Positions 36,268 to 45,471 of a stretch of 64,000 nucleotides of DNA are shown in pieces. This DNA comes from Mycolicibacterium cosmeticum (lineage in GTDB: Bacteria > Actinomycetota > Actinomycetes > Mycobacteriales > Mycobacteriaceae): positions 558,001-622,000 of the forward strand of contig NZ_CCBB010000001.1 of the NCBI RefSeq assembly GCF_000613185.1, given 5' to 3'. Below the pieces are notes generated by a model. The model saw nothing but the letters and a program-made list of their open reading frames with translations. It was not told the DNA's origin and made no database searches. Each line of letters starts with the position of its first letter. The stretch's first letter is position 1. A program made the position numbers and the translations under genes.

Positions 36268-37812
36268 CTACCGGGGCTGTTCGGCGGGCCGGCCCGCCCC
36301 GGCCGGACGTTCACTGCGTGCGGCCTCCATGCGCAGCGGCTTGGCGGTCACATAGCCCACGATCCCGAGGGCAGCCAGCGCGGCCAGCGTGCCGAGGGTG
36401 AACAGTTCGAAGACGACCGCGCTGACACCCCAGGTTGCCTCGAAGTCGTACTCCAGGCCGAAGAGGCGATCCAGGGTGCCGGGAAACACGGCAACCCAGC
36501 TGCCGAGCACCACCCACGCGAAGCACAGCGCACCCAGGGCCCGGAAGCCGTTGTCGGACACCGGCACCTTGAACGGCCGCGCGATGTCGGGGAACGCCGT
36601 GCGCAGCCGGACCGCCGCGGGGATCGAGATCAGGTAGCTGAGCAGGAACGTCGAGACCGCGATCGACAGCACCACGGCGAACACCGCGGCCGCGGAGCCG
36701 CTGACCGCCATCGCGGACACCATGAAGACGGTGCCCACCACGCCGGAGAGCAGGTTGACCCGAACCGGGGTGCCCAGCTTCGGGTGGAAGCGCCCGAAGA
36801 AACCGCGGAAGAACGCCCCGTCGGCGGCGGCCATGGCCTGCATCCGGTCGCTGATGATCATCCACGCCGAACCCTGGGTCATCAGGACCAGGGTGAAGAC
36901 GATTCCGGTGAGGGTCAGCATGACCGGGGCCGCCGAACCGTAGACGCTGTAGACGGTGGCGACAGCCTCCATCAAACCGCCGATTCCGGTGATCTTGTCG
37001 GCGGGCACCACCAGCAGGATGGCGGCGATGGGCAGCAGGTAGGCGGCCGCGGCGATGGCGGAGGACCGTGCGATGGCGATCGGCACGTCCCGTGCCGGTT
37101 TCTTCATCTCCTCGGCGGCGCTGTTGCCGGATTCGAAACCGAGGTAGGAGAACAGCAGCAGCGGTGTCACCCCGAGCAGGCCGGCCAGCGTCGGGGAGAA
37201 GTCACCGGCCGCCAGGCCGGCAAGACCGTTGCGAGCGGCGTAGATAGCCGCGGTGACGAGGAAACCGGCGAGGAACAGGATCTTCAGGATGGCTCCGGCG
37301 TTGGGGATCCACTTGCCGTGGCGCAGGCTGACCACCGCCGCCAGCACGGTGATCCAGATGAACACCGTCTTGAAGAGGTAATCGGTCAGCGAACCGTGAT
37401 CGAAGGGCATGACGTACTGGCTCCACACCTCGGCGGCGATGAAGGTGCACGAGCCGCCCACCCACACCGGTTGGGTGATCCAGGTCAGCAGCGACGCGAT
37501 CGCCGCCATCGGGCGGCCGAAGGCGCGGCGCACCCAGACGTACACCCCGCCCTCGTCGGTGAAGGTGCTGCCGATCTCGGCGAAGATCAGGCCGTACGGC
37601 ACCAGGAAGAAGACCGCGAGCACCAGCGCCCAGGTGAACGTCTGCCCGCCGAAACTGGAAACCTGCCCGAGCACCTCGATGGACACCACCGCCGCGACGA
37701 TGAGGAAGATGATGTCCAGGCGGCCCAGCGACTTCTGCAGATGTTTGGTCTCGCTGGCGGCCCGAGCGGTCTGCTGGTCCGCCGACACTTCGATCGGCTT
37801 GTCTGAGGCCAT
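36268..37812 (-). CDS. APC-superfamily amino acid/polyamine permease
   Basis: A 514-residue transporter with twelve or more hydrophobic spans. The first transmembrane region carries the APC pattern LGRLDIIFLIVAAVVSIEVLG, with GLIFAEIGSTFTDEGGVYVWV and a later FSYLGFESGNSAAEEMKKPARDVP. The GAAGG site and the ATG at 37812 set the start. It belongs beside the aminotransferase and deacetylase genes and probably imports an amine. A 222-bp gap with its own promoter separates it from them. Confidence 0.88.
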   Translation of the reverse strand: MASDKPIEVSADQQTARAASETKHLQKSLGRLDIIFLIVAAVVSIEVLGQVSSFGGQTFTWALVLAVFFLVPYGLIFAEIGSTFTDEGGVYVWVRRAFGRPMAAIASLLTWITQPVWVGGSCTFIAAEVWSQYVMPFDHGSLTDYLFKTVFIWITVLAAVVSLRHGKWIPNAGAILKILFLAGFLVTAAIYAARNGLAGLAAGDFSPTLAGLLGVTPLLLFSYLGFESGNSAAEEMKKPARDVPIAIARSSAIAAAAYLLPIAAILLVVPADKITGIGGLMEAVATVYSVYGSAAPVMLTLTGIVFTLVLMTQGSAWMIISDRMQAMAAADGAFFRGFFGRFHPKLGTPVRVNLLSGVVGTVFMVSAMAVSGSAAAVFAVVLSIAVSTFLLSYLISIPAAVRLRTAFPDIARPFKVPVSDNGFRALGALCFAWVVLGSWVAVFPGTLDRLFGLEYDFEATWGVSAVVFELFTLGTLAALAALGIVGYVTAKPLRMEAARSERPAGAGRPAEQPR

Positions 37813-38035
37813 GTATCGCACCTTCGTTCGGAATGTGACGGGCGGGCAGTACCGCCCCTGTGAGGTATGACACTGCGGCCGCCGCAGCAATCTGTAAAGA
37901 ACTCTTTTCCTGCACAGAAGATCGATTCTTCCGATGCCTGTTGTGATACAAGCACTTTCGCCGCACTATCAAAATCTGTTGGTAAGCACGACAATTCGCC
38001 CGCATCCCGTGGGGTGCGGGCGAACCGTCAACGCG
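37813..38035. promoter_or_regulatory. Upstream region of the APC permease gene
   Basis: This 223-bp non-coding stretch lies after the aminotransferase stop and before the permease start, and is richer in A+T than its flanks. No strong palindrome or terminator is evident. The permease promoter is expected here. Confidence 0.35.
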
Positions 38036-39454
38036 TCACAACACCCGATCCGCAAGTTCCTCGAGCAGTCGGCGCATCCGGGTCACCAGATCATCGATAT
38101 CCGACCGGGTGAACACCAACGGCGGCGAGAACTGGACCAGCGGGGTACCTTCGTGGTCGACCGCTGCGCGACAGAGGATTCCGGCGTCGAGCAGGGCCGG
38201 CTGCAGCATGGTGTAGACGAAGTCGTCGGCACTCGTCGCCGCCCTCCACGCACACCGGTCCTTGTCGGTGACCAGTTCCAGCGAGTAGTGATAGCCGATG
38301 CCGCGGACGTCACCGACAAGTCGCGTGTCGAGCAGACCATCCAGCGCAGTGCGGAAGTACGCCTCGTTACGCCTGACGTTGCCCAGCACGTCCTCGCGCT
38401 CCATCACCGCGATATTCGCCAGTCCCGCCGCACAGGCGGCGGGATGGCCGCCGAAGGTCAAGCCGTGCAGATACATTCCGTCCGGCCCGTCGTTGACGGC
38501 GTCGAGGATCTCGCTCTTGGTGATCATGCCGCCGAGCGGTGCGTGCGCCGAGGACACCCCCTTGGCGAACGTGATGATGTCCGGTTGGACGTCGAACCGG
38601 CTCGAACCGAACCACTCCCCCAATCGGCCGAAGCCACAGATCACCTCGTCGGCCACCAGCACGATGCCGTACCGGTCGCAGAGCTCGCGCACGCCGGCGT
38701 GGAATCCGGCGGGCGGAACCAGCGACCCACCGGCATTCTGCAGCGGCTCGAGGAAGATCCCGGCCACCGTATCGGGTCCTTCTTGGACGATCAAGGTGTC
38801 GATCTCGCGCAACAGCGACGCGGTGAACTGCCGTTCGGTCTCACCGGCGGGCCGCTTGTAGCGCTTGCAGTTGGTGATGTGCCGCGAACCGTACATCAAC
38901 GGCTCGAACTGCTTGCGCAGGTTCGTCATCCCGTTGAGCGACAGGGCGCCCATCGACGTGCCGTGGTAGGCGGCCCGGCGCGACAGGAATTTGATCCTGG
39001 TGTATTCGCCACGCGCCTGGTGGTACTGCCTGATCAGCTTGATGGCCGCCTCGTTGGATTCGCCACCACCGGAGGTGAAGTACACCCGATCCAACCCGGG
39101 CGGCGCGAGTTCGGCGATCTTGGCGGCCAGCTTCACCGCCGGCGGGTGAGCCACCCCCCAATTGGTGTAGTACGGCAGATCGGCCATCTGGTTGCGGACC
39201 GCATCACCGATCTCGGCCCCGAAGCTGTATCCGACATTCACACAGAACAATCCGGCCAATGCGTCGACGTACTCACGGCCGTGTGCGTCCCACAGGTGGC
39301 TGCCCTCGCCGCGCACCATCACCGGTGGCGGGGCGTCCGTGTACGCGGTTTTAGGGGTGAAGCTCATGACGAGGTGGCGCTGGGCCAGCCGGCCAAGGTC
39401 GCTCGCCTCCGGGTCGGGAGCCGGAGCCTGCTGGGCCTCGATGATGTCGGTCAT
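38036..39454 (-). CDS. Class III aminotransferase (polyamine/omega-amino acid type)
   Basis: A 472-residue PLP fold type I transaminase with the PLP aspartate in LVADEVICGFGRLG and the Schiff-base lysine in ITFAKGVSSAHAPLGG. The length and motif spacing match putrescine-pyruvate or beta-alanine-type transaminases (SpuC-like). Its ATG overlaps the deacetylase stop (ATGA). It likely converts a diamine to an aldehyde for the dehydrogenase at 31.6 kb. Confidence 0.88.
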   Translation of the reverse strand: MTDIIEAQQAPAPDPEASDLGRLAQRHLVMSFTPKTAYTDAPPPVMVRGEGSHLWDAHGREYVDALAGLFCVNVGYSFGAEIGDAVRNQMADLPYYTNWGVAHPPAVKLAAKIAELAPPGLDRVYFTSGGGESNEAAIKLIRQYHQARGEYTRIKFLSRRAAYHGTSMGALSLNGMTNLRKQFEPLMYGSRHITNCKRYKRPAGETERQFTASLLREIDTLIVQEGPDTVAGIFLEPLQNAGGSLVPPAGFHAGVRELCDRYGIVLVADEVICGFGRLGEWFGSSRFDVQPDIITFAKGVSSAHAPLGGMITKSEILDAVNDGPDGMYLHGLTFGGHPAACAAGLANIAVMEREDVLGNVRRNEAYFRTALDGLLDTRLVGDVRGIGYHYSLELVTDKDRCAWRAATSADDFVYTMLQPALLDAGILCRAAVDHEGTPLVQFSPPLVFTRSDIDDLVTRMRRLLEELADRVL

Positions 39455-40614
39455 GGGTGGATGCCGTCCTCTCGGTTGGTGGCGGTGAGCGGTGCGTGGA
39501 GTGCGCGGGCGATGTCGTCGACGATGGCGCGCTGGTACTCGAGCACCCGTGCCGTCGGCTGCTGGGCGATGAACGTCTGCTCGAACGGATCGACGACGTC
39601 GGTGCGGATGCCCGACAGCGTTTCGACGACGGCAAGGCCGCAGAACGGTACGGTCGATTCGGCGTATCCGCCCTCGTGCACCACGACCAGTCGCCCGCCG
39701 CACAAGCCGTCGGCGGCCTGGCGAACCAGGCGTGTCATCTCGCGAAAGGACCCGGCGTGCAACAGCTGTCGTGCCAGAGGGTCGACGGCGTTGGCATCCA
39801 AACCGCTTGCCACGACGATGAGCTCGGGACGGAACCGCTCCAGCGCCGGGATGACGATGGCGCGCATGGCGTGCAGGTAGGTGTCATGCCCGGAGCCCGG
39901 CGGCAGCGGAACGTTGATGTTGAAGCCCCGGCCCGGACCGTCACCGCGCTCGGTCACGGCGCCGGAGTCGACGGGAAAGCAGTTCTCTTGGTGCAGCGAT
40001 ATGGTCAGCACGTCGGCACGCTCATAGTAGATGTGCTGGGTGCCGTTGCCGTGGTGCACATCCCAGTCGATGACAGCGACCTTGCCCAGCCCGCGGCTCG
40101 CCTTGGCGGCCTCGATCGCGATGGGGATGTTGGCCAAAAGGCAAAATCCCATGCCGGTATCGGGCAGGCAGTGATGTCCCGGTGGCCGCGACAGCGCGAA
40201 GGCGTTGGGGTGCTTGCCGTCGAGCACGTCCAGGACGGCTTGTTTGGCCAGTCCCGCAGACAGCGAAGCGATGTCGAAACCCCCTCGGGAGAACAGCGCT
40301 TCGGGGCCGATCTCGCCGCCGCGGCCGGCACTGAGCGCCTGGAACCGCCGGATGTACTCGTCGGTGTGCACCCGCTGCAGATCGTCGACGGTGGCGGGGT
40401 CGGCGCTGCTGACCGCCAGCCTGGCGGTCAACCCTGAGACGTCGAGTAGCGACTTCAGGCGGCGCTTGGACTCCGGGGATTCGGGATGTCCGGCGCCCGC
40501 CAGCGGTTGTAGCCAGCCACCGACCGGGAGGAACAGAACCGCTTCGCCGGTGCTGTGCCATAGGCACAGTTCGTCGTGATAGAAGCCGGTCCGCCCGCCG
40601 CCACATTCCCGCAC
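39451..40614 (-). CDS. Histone deacetylase-family / acetylpolyamine amidohydrolase
   Basis: A 387-residue zinc deacetylase of the class II HDAC/AphA fold. The His pair lies in RPPGHHCLPDTGMGFC, zinc ligands in VIDWDVHHGNGTQHI and the third Asp in GLDANAVDPL. Bacterial members remove acetyl groups from acetylpolyamines. It is the first gene of the unit with the aminotransferase and starts opposite a palindromic operator also found before the TetR gene. Confidence 0.87.
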   Translation of the reverse strand: MRECGGGRTGFYHDELCLWHSTGEAVLFLPVGGWLQPLAGAGHPESPESKRRLKSLLDVSGLTARLAVSSADPATVDDLQRVHTDEYIRRFQALSAGRGGEIGPEALFSRGGFDIASLSAGLAKQAVLDVLDGKHPNAFALSRPPGHHCLPDTGMGFCLLANIPIAIEAAKASRGLGKVAVIDWDVHHGNGTQHIYYERADVLTISLHQENCFPVDSGAVTERGDGPGRGFNINVPLPPGSGHDTYLHAMRAIVIPALERFRPELIVVASGLDANAVDPLARQLLHAGSFREMTRLVRQAADGLCGGRLVVVHEGGYAESTVPFCGLAVVETLSGIRTDVVDPFEQTFIAQQPTARVLEYQRAIVDDIARALHAPLTATNREDGIHP

Positions 40615-40632
40615 GCCTGTCGCCTCTCACGA

Positions 40633-40658
40633 ATTCTCTGCGCTTGAACGCAAAGAAT
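40633..40658. promoter_or_regulatory. Operator-like palindrome before the deacetylase gene
   Basis: ATTCTCTGCG-CTTGAA-CGCAAAGAAT has 10-bp arms matching at 9 of 10. Its core TGCGCTT-N3-CGCA recurs at 41402-41415, upstream of the TetR gene. This pairing suggests TetR represses both itself and the deacetylase-aminotransferase unit. Confidence 0.65.
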
Positions 40659-40731
40659 GCACGGCCGCGGCGACGCAGTCAAGCCGTGGCCGGCATGCGA
40701 GCAAGCGATCGCGGGACCGGACGCGCGGATC

Positions 40732-41331
40732 CTAGAGGTGGGCGCCGGTGACCGAGCGTGCGTAGGACCGCAACAGCCCGACGGCGGTGGGGACGTCCAA
40801 CGACGAATTCCCCCCGTTGAGGTGCATGCCGTAGGCGTCCTCGAGAGCGACGAAGTTCCGGGCGATGGCCAGCACAGGCTCGGTGAGCGCGAAGTGACCC
40901 GACGCGTGGCCGGCTTCGAGCACCGCGACGTAGAGCGACACCTCGCGGTCGAACAACAGGGTCAGCAGTGTCCCATGGGAGGGATCGCGACCCGCATTGA
41001 CGGCCAATTCGTAGAGCGCCCGGTTGAGCATGTCATCCGCGCCCGCCGGCAGGCCAGATTCGATGAGATTGGCCAACCGGTCGCGGGGGTCGTCGAGTTT
41101 GTTGATGGCTTCCAGCCGTTGCCAGTAGTACCGGTCCACCGCGCTGCGATAGACGTCGTCGATGAGGTCTTCGATCTCCGGGTAGTAGTAGGCCACCAGC
41201 CGCGGCGAGATCTCGGCCGCGTCGGCGATGTCCTTGGCCCGCATTCCGCCGACTCCGCGCAGGGCGATGACCTCGATGGCGGCCGACACGAGCTGGTGGC
41301 GTCGCGCATCCTGGTTACGCACCCGCGCCAT
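40732..41331 (-). CDS. TetR-family transcriptional regulator
   Basis: 199 residues. The helix-turn-helix lies at about residues 10-55 (RRHQLVSAAIEVIALRGVGGMRAKDIADAAEISPRLVAYYYPEIEDL). The C-terminal domain is typical of amine-responsive TetR proteins, but the effector cannot be read. The ATG at 41331 has a GGAGGGG site. The gene lies upstream of the deacetylase gene, in the same orientation. Confidence 0.88.
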   Translation of the reverse strand: MARVRNQDARRHQLVSAAIEVIALRGVGGMRAKDIADAAEISPRLVAYYYPEIEDLIDDVYRSAVDRYYWQRLEAINKLDDPRDRLANLIESGLPAGADDMLNRALYELAVNAGRDPSHGTLLTLLFDREVSLYVAVLEAGHASGHFALTEPVLAIARNFVALEDAYGMHLNGGNSSLDVPTAVGLLRSYARSVTGAHL

Positions 41332-41401
41332 GACGACCCACCCCTCCGCTCGGCACCTTTCCCAGGTACCGTACCGGCCCACGGCCAGCCGTACGAAATT
41401 C

Positions 41402-41415
41402 TGCGCCGAAGCGCA
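41402..41415. promoter_or_regulatory. Operator-like palindrome before the TetR gene
   Basis: TGCGC-CGAA-GCGCA is a perfect dyad whose minus-strand reading TGCGCTTCGGCGCA matches the core before the deacetylase gene (TGCGCTTGAACGCA) at all but 3 central bases. It is 71-84 nt upstream of the TetR start and directly follows the nitrilase stop. Confidence 0.6.
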
Positions 41416-41416
41416 A

Positions 41417-42232
41417 CTATTGCTTCAGCGGAGGTGCCGGTTGCGCCCAGAGCGCGCCGGCGGCCGATTCGGCGGCGCGGACGCCGGCGGCCAGATCGAC
41501 GGTGGCGACCAGGAGTTCGGGAGCTGCGCCGGGACCGACTCGGCTGGCCTGCGCCACGATCGTGCCGTCCGGGGCGATGATCCGGCTCTTGCCCAACAGG
41601 GCGCCGCCGCATTGGTTCGCCATCACCCACCATTGCCCATTGGCCAGCGCATTGGCGGGATACAAGATGTCCCACCAGCTTTCGGTTGCCGTCTCGTAGG
41701 CGCACGGTGCCACCACGACGCGCGCGCCGCGGTCGTGCAGCAGGCGGGCATAGTCGGGATGGTCACCGTCGAAACAGATGCTGACACCGACCACGCCGAT
41801 GCCGTCGACGTCCACGACCGTGGCCCGGTCCCCCGCCGTGAACACCCGATCCTCGCCGAGCGGTGTGTACAGGTAGACCTTGCGGTGGGCCGCCGCCAGC
41901 CGGCCGTCCGGCGCGTACACCACCGCGGTGTTATACAGGTCCGTGCCGTCGCCCTCGGGCACCGTGCCGGCGAACAGCCACATCCGGTGCTCGCGGGCCG
42001 CGGCGGCAAGCGCCTGCCCCCGCGCGCCATCGAGCGGTTCGGCCGCTGCCGGTGCGTCGGTCGCGACCGTCGCCGGGTCATAGCCGCACGGCCACAGCTC
42101 GGGAAGGACGACCAACGCGCATCCGCGGGCGGCCAGCGTGGCGATGAAATCCAGTGCATCCCGCAGGTTGCGGTCCGGTTCGCCGCAGCGGGGCTGCCAT
42201 TGTGCGATCCCGACGGTGACTGTGCCCGGCAT
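41417..42232 (-). CDS. Carbon-nitrogen hydrolase (nitrilase superfamily)
   Basis: A 271-residue amidase with the catalytic triad E45 (LPELWPCGY), K118 (HRKVYLY) and C153 (SICFDGDHPD). The branch includes N-carbamoylputrescine amidase and other amide hydrolases. Given the flanking polyamine-type genes, carbamoylputrescine hydrolysis is a reasonable guess. The ATG at 42232 gives standard length; the frame continues upstream without similarity. It is divergent from the AraC-type regulator. Confidence 0.86.
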   Translation of the reverse strand: MPGTVTVGIAQWQPRCGEPDRNLRDALDFIATLAARGCALVVLPELWPCGYDPATVATDAPAAAEPLDGARGQALAAAAREHRMWLFAGTVPEGDGTDLYNTAVVYAPDGRLAAAHRKVYLYTPLGEDRVFTAGDRATVVDVDGIGVVGVSICFDGDHPDYARLLHDRGARVVVAPCAYETATESWWDILYPANALANGQWWVMANQCGGALLGKSRIIAPDGTIVAQASRVGPGAAPELLVATVDLAAGVRAAESAAGALWAQPAPPLKQ

Positions 42233-42314
42233 GCGGACAGTATTCGCGCCGGCCGGCTGCCGGCAAAACCCGTTCCGTCGATGCACCGGTTCGGATTCGC
42301 CGATAATCGTGCCC

Positions 42315-43322
42315 ATGGCCGTGCCCGCGCAACGCCTGATCGCGATTCTCGTCTATGACGGTGTGACCTTGCTCGACGTCGCGGGTCCGGCCGAAGTGTT
42401 CAAGGAGGCCAACCGGTTCGGTGCCGACTACCGAATCGTGCTGATGTCCCCGACGGGTGACACCGTGCGGTCGAACCTGGGTTTCGGCATCACCGTCGAC
42501 GGGGTGGTGTCGGTCGATCTCGCACCCGACACGTACCTGGTTCCCGGCTCCGATCTCTACCCGCGGACGCCGGTGCCTCGGTCACTCGCGGCGGCCGCGC
42601 GGCTGCCGGCACCCGGCGCCCGCCGCGTCGCGTCGATCTGCACCGGCGCCTTCATCCTCGCGGCGGCCGGCCTGCTGGACGGTAAGCGGGCGACCACGCA
42701 CTGGCGGGTCACCGGTCAACTCTCGCGCCGGTGCTCGACGTGCCATGTCGAACCCGATGCCATCTATGTCCGCGACGGCAACACCTACACCTCGGCCGGG
42801 GTGACCGCCGGCATCGACCTGGCACTGGCGTTGGTCGAGGAGGACCATGGAGCGGACCTCACCCGCGACGTGGCACGCACCCTGGTGGTGTATCTGCAAC
42901 GGTCCGGCGGGCAGTCACAGTTCTCCGCGCCCCTGCAGGGGCCGCCGCCGCGGACGCCGGCGCTGCGCAGGATCGCCGATCTGGTGACCGCGGATCCGCA
43001 GGGCGACCACTCGATCGGCGAACTCGCCAAGCACCTCGACGTGAGCACCCGCCACCTGACCCGCCTGTTCCGCGAAGAACTCTCCATCACACCGGCCAAG
43101 TACGTGGAGAACATCCGGTTCGACATGGCCAGGGCGCTGCTCGACCAGGGGCACACCGCCACACACGCGGCCACGCGGGCCGGGTTTCCCAGCTACGAAA
43201 GCATGCGCCGGGTGTTCGCAAAACGTATGTCGATGAGCCCCGCTGCCTACCGCCGCCGGTTCGGCACGGCACGCGGTGGCGAACCGCCTCACCCGGGCGG
43301 GTCGTCGACCTTGAGCGGCTGA
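42315..43322 (+). CDS. GlxA-type regulator: DJ-1/PfpI domain plus AraC helix-turn-helix
   Basis: 335 residues. An N-terminal class I glutamine amidotransferase-like domain (residues about 8-185, VYDGVTLLDVAGPAEVF and SICTGAFILAAAGLLDGK) senses the ligand. A C-terminal AraC domain (about 225-325, IGELAKHLDVSTRHLTRLFREEL) binds DNA. Relatives (GbdR, ArgR, CdhR) activate betaine, arginine and carnitine catabolism. Divergence from the nitrilase suggests control of that gene. The 3' end overlaps the convergent cupin gene by 34 bp. Confidence 0.88.
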   Translation: MAVPAQRLIAILVYDGVTLLDVAGPAEVFKEANRFGADYRIVLMSPTGDTVRSNLGFGITVDGVVSVDLAPDTYLVPGSDLYPRTPVPRSLAAAARLPAPGARRVASICTGAFILAAAGLLDGKRATTHWRVTGQLSRRCSTCHVEPDAIYVRDGNTYTSAGVTAGIDLALALVEEDHGADLTRDVARTLVVYLQRSGGQSQFSAPLQGPPPRTPALRRIADLVTADPQGDHSIGELAKHLDVSTRHLTRLFREELSITPAKYVENIRFDMARALLDQGHTATHAATRAGFPSYESMRRVFAKRMSMSPAAYRRRFGTARGGEPPHPGGSSTLSG

Positions 43323-43726
43323 CCGGTGTCGGCGACGAAGACGACCAGGAGTTTCGCCGGCTCGGTCGAGCTGGTATTCGCTGTCGAAAGGTGATGTGCC
43401 CCTGGGGCTTCGGACCAGCTCTCCCCTTGATGGAACACCCGGTCCGGTTGGCCTTCGAGCTGGCTGCGCACCGTTCCTTCGAGCACATAGGCGTAGACGA
43501 AGGCGTCACCATGGCGATGCGGCACCGCGCGGGCGGCGGGTGAAAAGGTCACCGTCGCCGAAGTGAAGGTCTTTCCGGGAACATTGGGCAGCACCTGTTC
43601 CAGCAGGGGTGCCAACGTTTCCGACGGCGGCGACGCCGACGCCGGTTGGGCGGCGGAAGCAGCACACCCGACCACCAACGCGGCGACCGCGGTCAGCGCG
43701 CCCTGAGCGGGACTCACGCGGATCAT
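43289..43726 (-). CDS. Exported cupin-domain protein
   Basis: 145 residues. The signal peptide has a possible lipobox (VVGCAAS, Cys21), so the protein may be lipid-anchored. A single cupin follows, with metal-ligand motif PHRHGDAFVYAYVLEG and a second half GESWSEAPGAHHL. The reaction is unknown. The start overlaps the upstream dehydrogenase stop by 4 bp (ATGA). Confidence 0.78.
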   Translation of the reverse strand: MIRVSPAQGALTAVAALVVGCAASAAQPASASPPSETLAPLLEQVLPNVPGKTFTSATVTFSPAARAVPHRHGDAFVYAYVLEGTVRSQLEGQPDRVFHQGESWSEAPGAHHLSTANTSSTEPAKLLVVFVADTGQPLKVDDPPG

Positions 43727-44658
43727 GACCGCTCTCCCTCGGTGTCGGCCACCCGGATGATCGTTTTCCCGGGCGTGCGGGTGCGGCGGGCGAACGCGTC
43801 GACGGCTTCGGCGAGTGGGCGCACCGCGCCGATCACGGGCCTCAGGCGCCCGGTCCGGACGCGCTGCGCCAGCTCGAGCAACTGTGCCCGGTCCGGTTCG
43901 ACGACGAAGAAGACCGCCCGGCCGTCTTCGGGCCGGACGGCAGGTGGCTCGGCGACACTCACCACGGTGCCGCCGGGGCGCACCAGCGCCGCCGACTGCG
44001 CCAGGATGTCACCGCCGATGACGTCGAACACCATGTCGACGGCGCCGAGGTCGGTCAACGGGGCCGCACCCGGATCCACGAAGGCGTGCGCACCGAGGCC
44101 GAGCACCACCTCACGGTCGTCGGCGCGGCCGGTGCCGATGACCCGGGCGCCCACCTCCAGGGCCAGTTGGACGGCGACCGATCCCACACCACCGGCCGCG
44201 CCGTGCACGATGACCGTCTGGCCGGTGCGCAGCCCGCCGTGCACGAACAGCCCCTGCCAGGCCGTCAGGCCCGAGATCGGCAGCGCCGCGGCCACGGTGT
44301 GGTCGATGTCGGCGGCCAGCGGTGCGAGGTTGCGGGCTTCGACGGCGGTGTATTCGGCCAGCGAGCCGTCGCGGCACCAGTCGACGAGGCCGAACACCCG
44401 CTGCCCGACCGTCAGCCCGGTGGTGCCGTATCCGAGTTGGGCGACGACCCCGGACAGTTCGTGGCCGGGGACCGTGGGCGTGCGGTCCCGGCCGGCTCGG
44501 TCGGTCCAGGTTGCCGGCCAGTCGAGTTCCCCCGGGGTGAAGCCGGCGGCGTGGACACGGACGATGACGTCGTTCTCGGCAGCGTGCGGGTAGGGCACCT
44601 CGGTGCGGGTGAGTCCCTCGATGCCGGCGTCCCGGTCGCGGATGGTGATGGCCTGCAT
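43723..44658 (-). CDS. Zinc-independent MDR alcohol dehydrogenase/quinone reductase
   Basis: A 311-residue medium-chain dehydrogenase/reductase of the quinone oxidoreductase branch. The GroES-like N-terminus and the Rossmann motif VHGAAGGVGSVAVQLA are present, but the zinc ligands of true alcohol dehydrogenases are missing. The GAGAGGA site places the ATG at 44658. It overlaps the cupin gene and lies 44 bp after the HD-domain gene. Confidence 0.86.
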   Translation of the reverse strand: MQAITIRDRDAGIEGLTRTEVPYPHAAENDVIVRVHAAGFTPGELDWPATWTDRAGRDRTPTVPGHELSGVVAQLGYGTTGLTVGQRVFGLVDWCRDGSLAEYTAVEARNLAPLAADIDHTVAAALPISGLTAWQGLFVHGGLRTGQTVIVHGAAGGVGSVAVQLALEVGARVIGTGRADDREVVLGLGAHAFVDPGAAPLTDLGAVDMVFDVIGGDILAQSAALVRPGGTVVSVAEPPAVRPEDGRAVFFVVEPDRAQLLELAQRVRTGRLRPVIGAVRPLAEAVDAFARRTRTPGKTIIRVADTEGERS

Positions 44659-44702
44659 ATGGTTTCCTCTCAACGGTTTTCGCGGGTGCGACGGGCGCGC
44701 GG

Positions 44703-45341
44703 TCAGCTCGGCCAGGGTGAACCCAGCATGCGCTCGACGGTGGTCACCCGCCGGAAATCGGGCATGAAATGTTCGACGACGTCGGCGTTGACGGTGCCGA
44801 TCGTGGTCTCCGGGCGGTTCTTGAGACCGTCGAAGTAGGCGTTGAGGAAAGCGTTCTTGAAATCACCCCGCGGGTGGACGGCGAGAATCTCGTCCACCTG
44901 GCCGTCGGGCAGCGCGTCCAGGCCGACACCGACCACGTCGGTCAGCACGCCCAGATGTGTTGCCGCGATCTCCGGGCCCATCCGCCCCGGTATCCCCGGC
45001 GTGGTGTGCAACGCGATCGCGGTCCATACGGTGTCGGCCGCGGTGGCGGAGAAACCGCGTTCGAGCAGGAATGCGCGCCCGTGGTCGGCCCCGTCGACCT
45101 CGAATCGCTGCTCGGCGTCGGAGAACGGGGTGACCAGACCGGTGTCGTGGAACATGGCGGCCAGGTAGAGCAATTCGGGATCGGGTGCGATGCCCAGTCG
45201 GCGCGCGTGGATCTGGCCGAAGAAGAAGACGCGGCGCGAGTGATGGTAGATGAGTGGGCTGGTGCTGTCCCACAGGATGCGGGTGGCTTCGGCAACCGCC
45301 GCGGTGTCGGGAACCTCGATGCCGCCGATGATCTCTGACAT
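44703..45341 (-). CDS. HD-domain hydrolase, cyanamide hydratase-like
   Basis: A 212-residue HD-superfamily metal enzyme. The ligand pattern is seen in YHHSRRVFFF, MFHDTGLV, DHGRAFLLE and ALHTTPGI. The layout resembles the cyanamide hydratase-like group (cyanamide to urea), but many relatives have no tested substrate. It lies 130 bp after the ABM gene, so it may have its own promoter. Confidence 0.8.
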   Translation of the reverse strand: MSEIIGGIEVPDTAAVAEATRILWDSTSPLIYHHSRRVFFFGQIHARRLGIAPDPELLYLAAMFHDTGLVTPFSDAEQRFEVDGADHGRAFLLERGFSATAADTVWTAIALHTTPGIPGRMGPEIAATHLGVLTDVVGVGLDALPDGQVDEILAVHPRGDFKNAFLNAYFDGLKNRPETTIGTVNADVVEHFMPDFRRVTTVERMLGSPWPS

Positions 45342-45471
45342 GGTCGCGCCTTCGTCGTGTGGTTGTCGGACTCTCTCCGACATCCATACTGGGACGCGAC
45401 ATAGCCCCGGCGCTGCCCGCTTTCGGCCAGGAATCCCTCAAATCTGGACGCCGCCGGCGGGCTCCGGCGCC

